Shown here: piece after piece, positions 24,231 through 32,261 of the stretch
Layout of the letters: each line of letters opens with the position of its first letter
How positions within the stretch are numbered: position 1 is the first letter of the stretch
Notes under the pieces: generated by a model
The model's database searches: none
What the model was told of the DNA's origin: nothing
The model's input: only the letters and a program-made list of their open reading frames with translations
Program-made: the position numbers and the translations under genes
NCBI GenBank assembly: GCA_028876335.1
Contig: JAGWSG010000120.1
Location: forward strand, 1-40,192
DNA from: Acidobacteriota bacterium
GTDB taxonomy: Bacteria; Acidobacteriota; Terriglobia; Terriglobales; Acidobacteriaceae
Length of the DNA stretch: 40,192 nucleotides
Direction: 5' to 3'

Positions 24231-26537
24231 ACTCTTTCTTATCCTCAACTTATTCATCTTTGAGTGGAGCGTCGTCCGTTTCAGTCCCAGTCGTGCAGCG
24301 GCGCCGTCCTTGCCGCCCACTTGCCCGTCTGTCTCCCGTAACACATTCACAATATGCTCGCGCTCGGCAGTTTCAAGCGAGTCAACCAGTCCGTCGACCA
24401 AATCGCTGTCACAGCGGAGTTCTGCCACGGGAACCTGAAGCGTGCTTCCCCGAGTCAGAATAACAGCACGCTCTATAAAGTTCTCCAGTTCTCGAATATT
24501 CCCCGGCCACTTGCTCTTCTCCAACGCCCGCATCACATCATCCGGTATCGCTTCAATTTTCTTACCGATACTGCGGCTGTGCATGGTCACAAAGTGTCGC
24601 ACTAGCCCCGGAATGTCGCTTGCCCGCTCGCGCAATGGCGGTGCGTATATCGGAAATACCTTCAACCGGTAGTACAGGTCACTGCGAAATTTCCCCTCTC
24701 CAACCATCCGCTCCAGATTGCGATTTGTCGCCGCCACCAGCCGAACATTCAACGGAATCGTCTGGTTCGACCCCAGCCGCTCGATTTCCTTCTCTTGCAG
24801 TGCTCGCAGAAGCTTTGGCTGCAACTCTAGCGGAAGCTCTCCAATCTCGTCCAGAAAAAGCGTCCCCTCGTTCGCCAGTTCCAGCTTGCCTATCTTCCGT
24901 TGAATTGCCCCGGTAAAAGCACCTTTTTCATGGCCGAAAAGTTCACTCTCAATCAGTCCTGAAGGTATTGCGGCACAATTCAACTTCACAAATGTGGCTC
25001 GCTTTCTCTTGCTCAGGCGGTGTATGGCACGCGCAAGCAGCTCCTTACCTGTTCCCGTTTCGCCTTCGATCAAAACCGTCGCATCTGTTGGCGCCACCGT
25101 CTCGATCTTCTGCAGCACGCTCCGCAACCCCGTGCTCTCGCCCACTATGTCTTCAAACTGATTCTGCAGGTTAATCTCTTCTTCCAGATAGCGCTTCTGC
25201 TGGCCCAGTTTCTCTCTCGCGTCTTCAAGTTTCTTCAACTGCTTCGCGTTGAAAACCGCAACAGAAAATTGCCGTCCAATCTCCATCAACATTTGGGTAT
25301 CCTGGGTCGTAAATGCCTTTATCCTGCGGCTGGCAATCGCAAGTGTCCCAAGCGGGGTTCCCAGGTGAAACAATGGCACGCAACAAGCCGAATGCATGCC
25401 GATCGAAGTCAGGTGTTCCAGCGATCCTTCTCGGAACTTGGATACGTTCAGATCTTGTATCAGGATTGGCACTCCGGTACGGTACGCCTCTTCTGCTGGT
25501 GTCCCCCTCAGGTCATTCACCAAATCGCCTCGCCGTAAGGCATCGCCATCCATTCCAAAGAAATGCACGCGCATCTTCTGTCCGGTATCATCCAGCATTC
25601 CCAACGTCGCGCAATCGTGCGGTATAAGGTCACGCAAACTGGCGGATATGGCTTCCAGCAGCGCATCCAGTTCCCGGCTCGCCAGCAATACGCTGCTCAG
25701 TTGCAGAAGTAACGAGTCTGATGCCCTTTTCTTATCCGTAAAATCTCGCACTACCTTGGAGAATCCGCAAACCCTGCCCTCTTTGTCGTGAATGGCGGTC
25801 AAGACCACATTCGCCCAAAAACGCTCTCCGTTCTTTCTTACCCGCCACGCTTCCAGTTCCAGCCGTCCACACTCACTGGCAATACGCAATAACTCAGTTG
25901 GCTTACCCCGCTCAACCTCTTCGGCGGTAAAGAACTTTGCAAAATTCTCGCCTATGATTTCCTCTGCCGTATACCCCTTCAACTGCTCGGCCCCTGGATT
26001 CCACGTCCGAACTCGCCCTTCCAAATCCAGCATGTAAATAGCATGATTGCTCACGCTGCTCACAATCGCACGCAATTCCTCGTCGGCTTGGCGCTTCCTA
26101 TCCTGAGTCCGCCGCCGCTCTGTCTCGTCGCGCACAAAGCTCAGTACCATGGGCCCATCGGGCGTCGCGACAGGCTTCAACATGATGTCCACTGGAATCT
26201 CACGGCCGCTCTTGTGTTGGCCGAACAGGAAGAGATCTGCGCCCATCTGCCGCATCTGCGGACGTTCATTGAATGTTGTGCGAAAGGAGAAATGATTCTC
26301 TCGGAACCTTTGTGGAACAAGCAACTCGATACTTTGCCCAATCAACTCTGACCGTTTGTGACCAAATAATTCCTCGGCACGCAGGTTGACGGCACGAATC
26401 ACTCCATCAGTGTCCGTGGCAATAATTGCATCAGGAGTAACCTCAAAGAGGTCTTCCTGAATAAGGTGAGCGAACTGGGCCCGGTCCTGCTTGAGTTCAG
26501 CCGCTGCGTCCTTCTGCGGAAGATCCGTCGGGCGCAT
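24210..26537 (-). CDS. Sigma-54-dependent activator with PAS-PAS-GAF sensors (FhlA/NorR-like)
   Basis: 775 residues. PAS1 is about 27-140 ([18 protein letters not shown]), PAS2 about 155-268, GAF about 285-432 ([14 protein letters not shown]), and a short coiled coil 433-460. The AAA+ domain is about 463-700, with Walker A GETGTGKE (492-499), the GAFTGA loop (539-544) that contacts sigma-54, and Walker [12 protein letters not shown] (558-568). A Fis-type helix-turn-helix ends the protein ([20 protein letters not shown]). The AAA part is closest to FhlA/NorR-type activators. The sensory signal is unknown; PAS or GAF could bind heme, flavin or iron. It should activate sigma-54 promoters, but no clear -24/-12 element was found near by. 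Divergent from the SDR gene. Confidence 0.9.
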   Translation of the reverse strand: MRPTDLPQKDAAAELKQDRAQFAHLIQEDLFEVTPDAIIATDTDGVIRAVNLRAEELFGHKRSELIGQSIELLVPQRFRENHFSFRTTFNERPQMRQMGADLFLFGQHKSGREIPVDIMLKPVATPDGPMVLSFVRDETERRRTQDRKRQADEELRAIVSSVSNHAIYMLDLEGRVRTWNPGAEQLKGYTAEEIIGENFAKFFTAEEVERGKPTELLRIASECGRLELEAWRVRKNGERFWANVVLTAIHDKEGRVCGFSKVVRDFTDKKRASDSLLLQLSSVLLASRELDALLEAISASLRDLIPHDCATLGMLDDTGQKMRVHFFGMDGDALRRGDLVNDLRGTPAEEAYRTGVPILIQDLNVSKFREGSLEHLTSIGMHSACCVPLFHLGTPLGTLAIASRRIKAFTTQDTQMLMEIGRQFSVAVFNAKQLKKLEDAREKLGQQKRYLEEEINLQNQFEDIVGESTGLRSVLQKIETVAPTDATVLIEGETGTGKELLARAIHRLSKRKRATFVKLNCAAIPSGLIESELFGHEKGAFTGAIQRKIGKLELANEGTLFLDEIGELPLELQPKLLRALQEKEIERLGSNQTIPLNVRLVAATNRNLERMVGEGKFRSDLYYRLKVFPIYAPPLRERASDIPGLVRHFVTMHSRSIGKKIEAIPDDVMRALEKSKWPGNIRELENFIERAVILTRGSTLQVPVAELRCDSDLVDGLVDSLETAEREHIVNVLRETDGQVGGKDGAAARLGLKRTTLHSKMNKLRIRKSDYMSSQ

Positions 26538-26727
26538 CCTCGGGGAACCTCAGTCAGCACATTACTCGTTCTTAGGTGCGATGGCAATAACATTTATCTG
26601 ACAAGGATAGCTTGGAAGTTATGTAGCCGCTACTTCGGAAAATCGGCGTGAGTCTTTGTGTACTCTTGCAGCGGATTCTGAATCCTCCGCTTGAGTCCCC
26701 CATCCAATCCCACTGGAGGTTCGTTCC

Positions 26728-27468
26728 ATGCAGCAGCGCATCGCATTCATTACCGGCGGCAATCGTGGACTCGGTTTTCAGACCGCGATTGACTTGAAAG
26801 AACACGGCGTGCACGTCATCATCGGCTCTCGAGACAGTAAACAGGGCGAACTGGCTGTTGAAAAACTCCAGGCCCAGGGAGTCGACGCAGAAATGCTCGT
26901 CTTTGATATTGTCAAAAATGAAGACCATAAAGCCGCGTTTAATTTCATCAGCCAAAAATTTGGCCATCTCGACATACTCATCAACAACGCAGGCATTGCC
27001 GCAGGACCATTCCCAGGCGATGGTCCCGAACACACGACAAATATTGATGAATCCGCGCTTCGCCGCGTCTTTGAGACCAATTTCTTTGCGGTCGTCGCAT
27101 TGACTCGCACCTTACTTCCGCTCCTCAAAGCCAGCCCCGCCGGACGCATCGTAAACCTGTCCAGCATTCTCGGTTCACTCACCCTGCATGCGAATCCAAA
27201 ATCCCCGGTCTACCACGCGAAGTCTTTCGCCTATGACGCATCCAAGACCGCGCTCAACGCATTCACCGTGCACCTCGCCTACGAGCTCCGCGACACCCCC
27301 ATCAAGGTCAACTCCGCCCATCCCGGCTGGGTCAAAACAGACATGGGCGGCCAGCAAGCCCCCATGGAAATCAGCGAAGGCGGCAAAACAAGTGCGGCGC
27401 TCGCCACTCTCCCAGAAGACGGGCCTTCCGGCGGTTTCTTCCACCTTGGTCAGCCGCTCCCTTGGTAG
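26728..27468 (+). CDS. SDR-family oxidoreductase (carbonyl reductase-like)
   Basis: 246 residues, a classical short-chain dehydrogenase. The cofactor motif is TGGNRGLG (9-16), then NNAG in the fourth strand and the catalytic YDASK (Tyr and Lys), preceded by an active-site serine in NLSSILGSLT. The post-motif HPGWVKTDMGG and the long insert before the tyrosine (NPKSPVYHAKSFAYDASK) resemble NADPH-dependent carbonyl reductases. GGAGG occurs 9 bp before ATG 26728. Divergent from the sigma-54 activator, with 190 bp between. Substrate unknown. Confidence 0.85.
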   Translation: MQQRIAFITGGNRGLGFQTAIDLKEHGVHVIIGSRDSKQGELAVEKLQAQGVDAEMLVFDIVKNEDHKAAFNFISQKFGHLDILINNAGIAAGPFPGDGPEHTTNIDESALRRVFETNFFAVVALTRTLLPLLKASPAGRIVNLSSILGSLTLHANPKSPVYHAKSFAYDASKTALNAFTVHLAYELRDTPIKVNSAHPGWVKTDMGGQQAPMEISEGGKTSAALATLPEDGPSGGFFHLGQPLPW

Positions 27469-27476
27469 AGATATGG

Positions 27477-27517
27477 GTACCCGTAACTCGTTCTGTCTAC
27501 TTTTGGGTCACGGGTAC
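27477..27517 (+). terminator. Possible terminator hairpin after the SDR gene
   Basis: GTACCCGT (27477-27484) and ACGGGTAC (27510-27517) are perfect 8-bp arms with a 25-nt loop, 9 bp after the stop; only a weak TTC follows. Confidence 0.35.
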
Positions 27518-27601
27518 TTCTGCAAAATGTATCTCCTAAATCATTATTGAAATTTCTCAAGCTTTGTTCCGGCACTGCCGATGAAGTTACCGGGAGGCGC
27601 C

Positions 27602-28204
27602 GTGAAAGATTTCTGTCCGCACTGTTCCAGCTCACAAATCTTCAGACTCGATCAACTGGAAGCAACAGATAGTTGCAAGAGTTCATGCGCTGTCCACGTT
27701 CAGGAGCTGTTTCTATCGGAGGCGGTCGCATCCCTTCGGCCTCCCGCCCGGCGAAATACCGGAATCCGGATTCTCGCGTTTTTCCTGGCATCCATCTTCC
27801 TGGCTTGGCCCATCGATCTGCTCTTGACGCGGCACATGATCGTTTCGCACCCCATAGCGACGGTCGTCGCATTCCACAGCCTGCCCTTGCCCGCGGAAGG
27901 GCAACCTGGGAATCCCCAGACCGACACGGCCCGCCATACTGAAGAGGTCCTGGCTTCCGTTCCCAACCTCACCATTATCTTGCTTCTTCTCGCCTGTTCT
28001 CTCGCTCTTGCACTCTTGCTTGCCATAAATCTCCATCAGGCGCGCCAATTCAACCAGGCCGTCTGGGGGCCTGCCGTCGAACGTTGGAATAATGCGCGTT
28101 ATTGCATCGCATGCGCGCATGTGTTCACAGTTCAGGACTCAGAGATCGATAACAAAGCGGAGACACGATTCCCAGCCGTACCAGCGAATCCCTCCGCTGC
28201 CTGA
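27602..28204 (+). CDS. Hypothetical membrane protein with split zinc-ribbon cysteine pairs
   Basis: About 200 residues from GTG 27602, chosen because GGGAGG lies just upstream; ATG 27581 is an alternative. The N-terminus has FCPHC (C5, C8), the C-terminal part has YCIACAHVF, and two membrane helices lie between (ILAFFLASIFLAWPIDLLLT and LTIILLLLACSLALALLLAI). If both ends are cytoplasmic, the two Cys pairs could form one zinc ribbon (inference from spacing and topology). A loop of about 55 residues with LPLPAEGQPGNPQT would be periplasmic. I do not recognise the family. Gene context (SDR before, AsmA-like after) gives no clue. Confidence 0.65.
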   Translation: MKDFCPHCSSSQIFRLDQLEATDSCKSSCAVHVQELFLSEAVASLRPPARRNTGIRILAFFLASIFLAWPIDLLLTRHMIVSHPIATVVAFHSLPLPAEGQPGNPQTDTARHTEEVLASVPNLTIILLLLACSLALALLLAINLHQARQFNQAVWGPAVERWNNARYCIACAHVFTVQDSEIDNKAETRFPAVPANPSAA

Positions 28205-28324
28205 CCGGTGGCTCACAGATTGCATCCTCAGTGCCTGCAAGTCTCACCCGCCTGAGCCGGTAACCAGAACTTTTGGCTCAACACGCTAAAATGCGGGAAA
28301 GCAATGTATTTGCTGGAGGCCTGC

Positions 28325-29902
28325 ATGAAAATGCGCTGGATCAAGATCGCCGGGGGCGCAATCGCACTCATTCTTCTCATTGCCATCGCCGTCCCACTGT
28401 TCATCCATGCGGACGCCTTCAGGCCGGTCGTCGAAAACAGGCTCTCTTCCGCGCTCGGCCGCAAAGTCACACTCGGAAAGCTCAGCTTCTCGCTCTTCTC
28501 CGGCAGCCTCGACGCGCATGACATCTCCATCGCCGACGATCCAAACTACAGCGGCACCCCCTTCATACAGGCAAAAACTCTTGCCATCGGTGTAGAAGTC
28601 GGTCCGCTTCTCTTCCATCGCCAGGTCCACATCACGCGCCTCACCATTGACTCGCCGTCGATTCATCTCATTCAGGCTGCCAACGGCCTCTGGAACTTCT
28701 CTTCCATCGGCGTTGCTTCTCCATCAAAGTCCGCGACAAAATCCACCGGAATCCCAGACCTTACCGTCGCCGAGCTCAACATCAAGAACGGCAGTGCAGC
28801 CGTCTCAGCAATTCCCGCCGTCCGCCAGCCCTTCGTTTACTCCAACATCGATCTCACGGTAAAGAATTTCTCCTTCCTTGCATCATTCCCCTTCGAACTC
28901 TCCGCAACACTTCCAGCCGATGGCACGCTCTCTCTCAAGGGCAACGCAGGCCCCTTCGCACAAAAGAACGCCGCGGCCACACCGTTCAAAGCCAAACTCT
29001 CGCTCAAGCGGCTGAATCCGGTCGCGGCCGGCCTCATTGAACAGGACAAAGGCATCTCCATGGTCCTCGGCGTCGATTCCGACATTGCCTCCGACGGCGT
29101 CAACGTCACCTCCAGCGGAAAGATCGGCGCCGATAAGCTTCAGCTCGCGCATACAGGAAAACCCACAACTCAGACCGTCAACATCGATTACTCCGTCTCA
29201 GAAAACCTCGCCCGCCAGGACGGCAAAATCGCCAGCCTTTCCGTCAATGCAGGCTCCGCCGCAGCCTACGCATATGGGACCTATCAATTCACGCCCCAGG
29301 CCGTCATTCTCAATCTCCACTTGAAAGCTCCCAATATGCCCATCGATCAACTCCAACAGTTGCTCCCGGCTTTCGGCGTCGAACTCCCGTCCGGCTCGCA
29401 ACTCCGTGGCGGGACGCTTTCGGCTGACCTCTCCATCACGGGCCCAGCAACCGCCACCACGATTCGGGGTCCGGTTGACGTGGAAAATACAACCCTCGCC
29501 GGATTTGATCTCGGCTCGAAAATCCAGGGCCTCAATCTCTTCAAGAGCGGCAGCGGCACGCAGATCCAATCCCTCAAAGCCACCGTTAACTCCGCGCCTC
29601 AAATCACCCTGTTCAATGACATCTACGGCAACCTGCCGCAGCTCGGCACCGCCACCGGCACTGGCTCTGTCACGCCCGCCGGCGCACTCGACTTCAAAAT
29701 GATCGCTACACTCAGCAATAACAACGCTGTCGGTTCAGCCGCCAATCAAGCCATGAATCAGGTCAGCAACTACATCGGCGGATTTCTCCACCCCAACCGG
29801 CCCAAAGCAACCGGCAACACCGCACGCGGAATCCCCATCAACATCACCGGTACTGCCAGCAACCCCAAGATCCGTGCCAACGTCGTAGCCATGCTCAAAT
29901 AG
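28325..29902 (+). CDS. AsmA-family protein
   Basis: 525 residues from ATG 28325, preceded by GGAGG at good spacing. One N-terminal membrane anchor (IAGGAIALILLIAIAVPLFI) is followed by the AsmA N-terminal signature (FRPVVENRLSSALGRKVTLGKLSFSLFSGSLDAHDISIADDPNY). A long beta-rich periplasmic region with many polar/apolar alternations ends in an AsmA_2-like C-terminal part (about 330-440) and a short tail. AsmA-like (TamB/YhdP-group) proteins span the periplasm and are thought to move phospholipids to the outer membrane. 525 residues is a mid-size form. A perfect terminator follows 25 bp after the stop. Confidence 0.85.
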   Translation: MKMRWIKIAGGAIALILLIAIAVPLFIHADAFRPVVENRLSSALGRKVTLGKLSFSLFSGSLDAHDISIADDPNYSGTPFIQAKTLAIGVEVGPLLFHRQVHITRLTIDSPSIHLIQAANGLWNFSSIGVASPSKSATKSTGIPDLTVAELNIKNGSAAVSAIPAVRQPFVYSNIDLTVKNFSFLASFPFELSATLPADGTLSLKGNAGPFAQKNAAATPFKAKLSLKRLNPVAAGLIEQDKGISMVLGVDSDIASDGVNVTSSGKIGADKLQLAHTGKPTTQTVNIDYSVSENLARQDGKIASLSVNAGSAAAYAYGTYQFTPQAVILNLHLKAPNMPIDQLQQLLPAFGVELPSGSQLRGGTLSADLSITGPATATTIRGPVDVENTTLAGFDLGSKIQGLNLFKSGSGTQIQSLKATVNSAPQITLFNDIYGNLPQLGTATGTGSVTPAGALDFKMIATLSNNNAVGSAANQAMNQVSNYIGGFLHPNRPKATGNTARGIPINITGTASNPKIRANVVAMLK

Positions 29903-29927
29903 AACCTTTGCTCGACGCACACAAGAA

Positions 29928-29965
29928 GACCCGGTGGAAACCCTCCACCGGGTCTCTCTGCTTTT
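29928..29965 (+). terminator. Rho-independent terminator after the AsmA-like gene
   Basis: A perfect 11-bp stem, GACCCGGTGGA with TCCACCGGGTC (29928-29938, 29944-29954), with loop AACCC is followed by TCTCTGCTTTT. Confidence 0.88.
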
Positions 29966-30150
29966 CAGCTCCTTCGCTATTCAGGGTCGGTAAGTTGTAC
30001 GAATGTTTTCAGGGTTGTCATTGAGCTGCCCTCTTGCACGCAGGAGCGCGCACCTTCGTTGCATTCAATGCTGATGATTGCCCTGTCTTTCCATTGGAAT
30101 TGAATATTTTGCTACTCATAGCCGCCCAGCTAATCGCAAAGCGGTTGGGA

Positions 30151-30522
30151 CTAGGGGCTGGTGTGCGAGATCATTTGCGTGGCTGCAATGAGGATATCTT
30201 CCGCGCGAAAAGGTCTATCGAGGAATCGGATGGACTCGCCGGCATCGGCTGCGTGGGATTCTCCAGTCGTATTTAGCACGAGAATGGGCATAGAAGGGAC
30301 GCGTGCATGCAGTTCTTTCGCGAAAGCCGGCCCACTCAATCCAGGTAAATTCAGATCGGTGATAACCAGATCAACGGAATCGGCAAATTGAGGCTTTTCC
30401 ATCAAACCCAGCGCCTCGGCTGCATCTGAGGCGCGCACAACGTGCTTAAAGCGGCGCTCCAAAGCGGCTTTTCGTACGATGGCCTGCATGGGGTCATCGT
30501 CTACAAGCAAAACGGTTGTCAT
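30151..30522 (-). CDS. Single-domain response regulator (CheY-like)
   Basis: 123 residues, one receiver domain without an output domain. The acidic pocket is VDDD (8-10) and the phospho-acceptor is Asp56 in VITDLNLPG. The switch Thr lies in VLNTTGE. The normally invariant Lys of the K-P-F motif is Arg here (FLDRPFRAEDIL), which often weakens or changes phosphorylation-dependent signalling. GGGGGA lies 3 bp before ATG 30522, so the longer frame to 30573 is rejected. No histidine kinase is adjacent. It could be a phosphate sink or work with a remote kinase (inference). Confidence 0.82.
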   Translation of the reverse strand: MTTVLLVDDDPMQAIVRKAALERRFKHVVRASDAAEALGLMEKPQFADSVDLVITDLNLPGLSGPAFAKELHARVPSMPILVLNTTGESHAADAGESIRFLDRPFRAEDILIAATQMISHTSP

Positions 30523-31417
30523 TTTCCCCCAAATACTCTCAACCACGGGTTGGGCTATTGTTATGAACGACATTGCGAAGCTCTCTTGCCCACTTGAGCG
30601 TTACGATGACTGGGAGTGGGGAGTGGTTGCCTGTGGAAGAGGATGTAGTGTGACCGGATGCACTTTATAGGATTGCGGGCTCAAGAATTGGTGAGGACTC
30701 TGTGTTCATTCCTGCCTCCAAATGTGAGGAATTTGTGGGGGTTTTGCAGGCTGAAGTGGGAATGGCTGAAATGGCGAGGAACTTGTGTCGAACCGAGTGC
30801 GGTTCAGCCACATGAAAGTGGAATGTTGAATGCGAGCAGGACTTTTTGAATTTGAACTGAGATTCTGCATGCTGCAACGCTATTGGAAGTTGCCAACGCT
30901 CGCCTTTCGCGCAGGAGATACACGCTCGCTCATGGCTTCGCGATGAACGGGAGACTTCCTGACTTATCCTTCACGATGCATCTCGGGGAATTTGTGCGGG
31001 CCATCTACTGGTGGAAATTCAGGCTTGGCTATTTGATGCGCTGCCAAGGGGGCGCTCCCCTGGAGCTGGTGCGTATCGGCTCAAATTTTATATAGAACCA
31101 GATGGCTTCTCGCAGGCAGAGCCGACCAGACCGAGTCAAGTCCGACGCGATGAAGCAGATCGATGAGACGTGGATCGGCTCAAATCGGATCGAACAATGG
31201 AAGCACCTTAGGGGACTCACCATGCCCTCGCATTCATCCAGCAAAGAAGTCCAACGCGAACCCTGGTACAAACACGGCGTCGCCCCGCTGGCACTTCAAA
31301 TGAAAACTGTAGTTGTCGTGTGTGGCTATTCGCTGTATCTCACTTTCCACGGTATGGAGGGATTTCAAGGCAGGCGAGAACGGCGAGTGCACCGACAATG
31401 CCATAAACAGGACATGC
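30523..31417. other. Long region with no convincing gene
   Basis: About 0.9 kb. Short frames exist on both strands (for example 30883-31095 and 31102-31515 on +, 31029-31271 on -), but none has a recognisable motif, a good ribosome site and coding-type base composition together. The region is richer in G/T on the + strand than the neighbouring genes. A 12-bp direct repeat, ATCGGCTCAAAT, occurs at 31075-31086 and 31174-31185. It may be decayed sequence at the edge of the NO gene set, or an unrecognised RNA or regulatory region. Confidence 0.5.
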
Positions 31418-31783
31418 TCACCGCACTTTTGTCTTCGAAACCTTCGCCTCCAAGAATTCACCGAGAGCTGTCGCATTGTTGTGCAGGGCTTCTTTTGAGC
31501 TATAAAGCAGGGTAATATCCCCTTTGCGAGCCGCTTCTGCGAGTGGCATCCACGTTTCGCGATTCGATTCCAATTCTTCGAAATAGCGACGTCGAAACTC
31601 ATTCCATTGGTCGGAAGAAGCGTGATACCAGTTCCGCAGTTCGTTGCTCGGCGCCACGTCCTTGAGCCAGGCCTTCAGGGATAAGGCGTCCTTCTTGATT
31701 CCTCTTGGCCAAAGGCGATCAACTAGAAAGCGCGCTCCATCTGCCGATTCAGCGGGTTCATAGACACGTTTCATACGAATCAT
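31418..31783 (-). CDS. DUF488-family protein (YeaO-like)
   Basis: 121 residues from ATG 31783, which has a perfect AGGAGG-type site 5-6 bp upstream. Family hallmarks are RVYEPAESADGARFLVDRLWPRG near the N-terminus (cut here into shorter signs: VDRLWPRG), LKDVAPSNELRNWY, and FRRRYFEEL. DUF488 proteins of the YeaO group are small cytoplasmic proteins of unknown function, often found near stress, heme or metal genes. It lies 81 bp downstream of the cupin gene on the same strand and may be part of the NO reductase transcript. Confidence 0.85.
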   Translation of the reverse strand: MIRMKRVYEPAESADGARFLVDRLWPRGIKKDALSLKAWLKDVAPSNELRNWYHASSDQWNEFRRRYFEELESNRETWMPLAEAARKGDITLLYSSKEALHNNATALGEFLEAKVSKTKVR

Positions 31784-31864
31784 GGACGCCTCCTGCAGAT
31801 GACGGGTGCCGACCTGTGCATTGACCGGGAAGAGCACGTCAAAAGTCTACCGCCGTTGGCTGGT

Positions 31865-32188
31865 CTACTTTGTCTGCATCTTTATCTGCACGAGAAGCAT
31901 CTTGGTGGCGGTCTTTGCAGCAATGCTATGCGGCAGCATTGGCGGCATGTAGGTGAATGAACCTTGTCGCGCTTGCACCGTTTCAGAACCTAACTGCACT
32001 ATGGCCTCTCCCTCTAGAAAGTAGAGGGTTGCTGGTGTAGGGGCGGAATGCGCTGTCAGTTCCTCTCCGTTTGCGAAAGCGAACAGCGTGATGTTGACAA
32101 AGTCATCTTTGCGTAACACCGTGCTGAGGATCCCTTTTTCAGGAATGCTGATTTCCTGGGCCAAATCAGGAATAAACATATGAGACAT
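31865..32188 (-). CDS. Small cupin-domain protein
   Basis: 107 residues, one cupin barrel. Motif 1 is degenerate (GEELTAHSAPTPATLYFLEG), keeping one His and the terminal Gly; motif 2 (GSFTYMPPMLPHSI) keeps the Pro and His. With His residues in both motifs a metal site is possible but incomplete. AAAGGAT precedes ATG 32188 by about 7 bp. It follows the NO reductase by 73 bp, with a strong hairpin between them, and the pairing cupin-NO reductase suggests a role in the NO or nitrosative response. Such cupins are often annotated only as 'cupin'. Confidence 0.82.
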   Translation of the reverse strand: MSHMFIPDLAQEISIPEKGILSTVLRKDDFVNITLFAFANGEELTAHSAPTPATLYFLEGEAIVQLGSETVQARQGSFTYMPPMLPHSIAAKTATKMLLVQIKMQTK

Positions 32189-32216
32189 GTCGCTATCCTT
32201 TCAGTGAAAGTGAACA

Positions 32217-32254
32217 TGGGCCGTGCTGAGATACTGCCTGCTCAGCTCGGCCCA
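32217..32254 (-). terminator. Strong hairpin between NO reductase and cupin genes
   Basis: On the minus strand TGGGCCG-A-GCTGAG pairs with CTCAGC-A-CGGCCCA (13 base pairs with an A-A mismatch), loop 10 nt. It starts 8 bp after the NO reductase stop. The following sequence (TGTTCACTTTC) has only a weak T-run, so it may partly terminate or set the mRNA level of the cupin/DUF488 genes. Confidence 0.6.
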
Positions 32255-32261
32255 TATTCAG

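Noticed and set aside
26538-26727. Possible sigma-54 promoter (TGGCAATAACATTTAT near 26583) between the activator and the SDR gene
   Set aside because: The -24 like TGGCA is present but the -12 GC element is absent, so the match is not above chance.
30034-30276. 80-codon + strand frame near the response regulator
   Set aside because: It starts at TTG without a ribosome site and runs antisense into the response regulator 3' end.
31102-31515. 137-codon + strand frame in the gene-poor region
   Set aside because: Its second part is antisense to the DUF488 gene, there is no convincing ribosome site, and the translation resembles no family.
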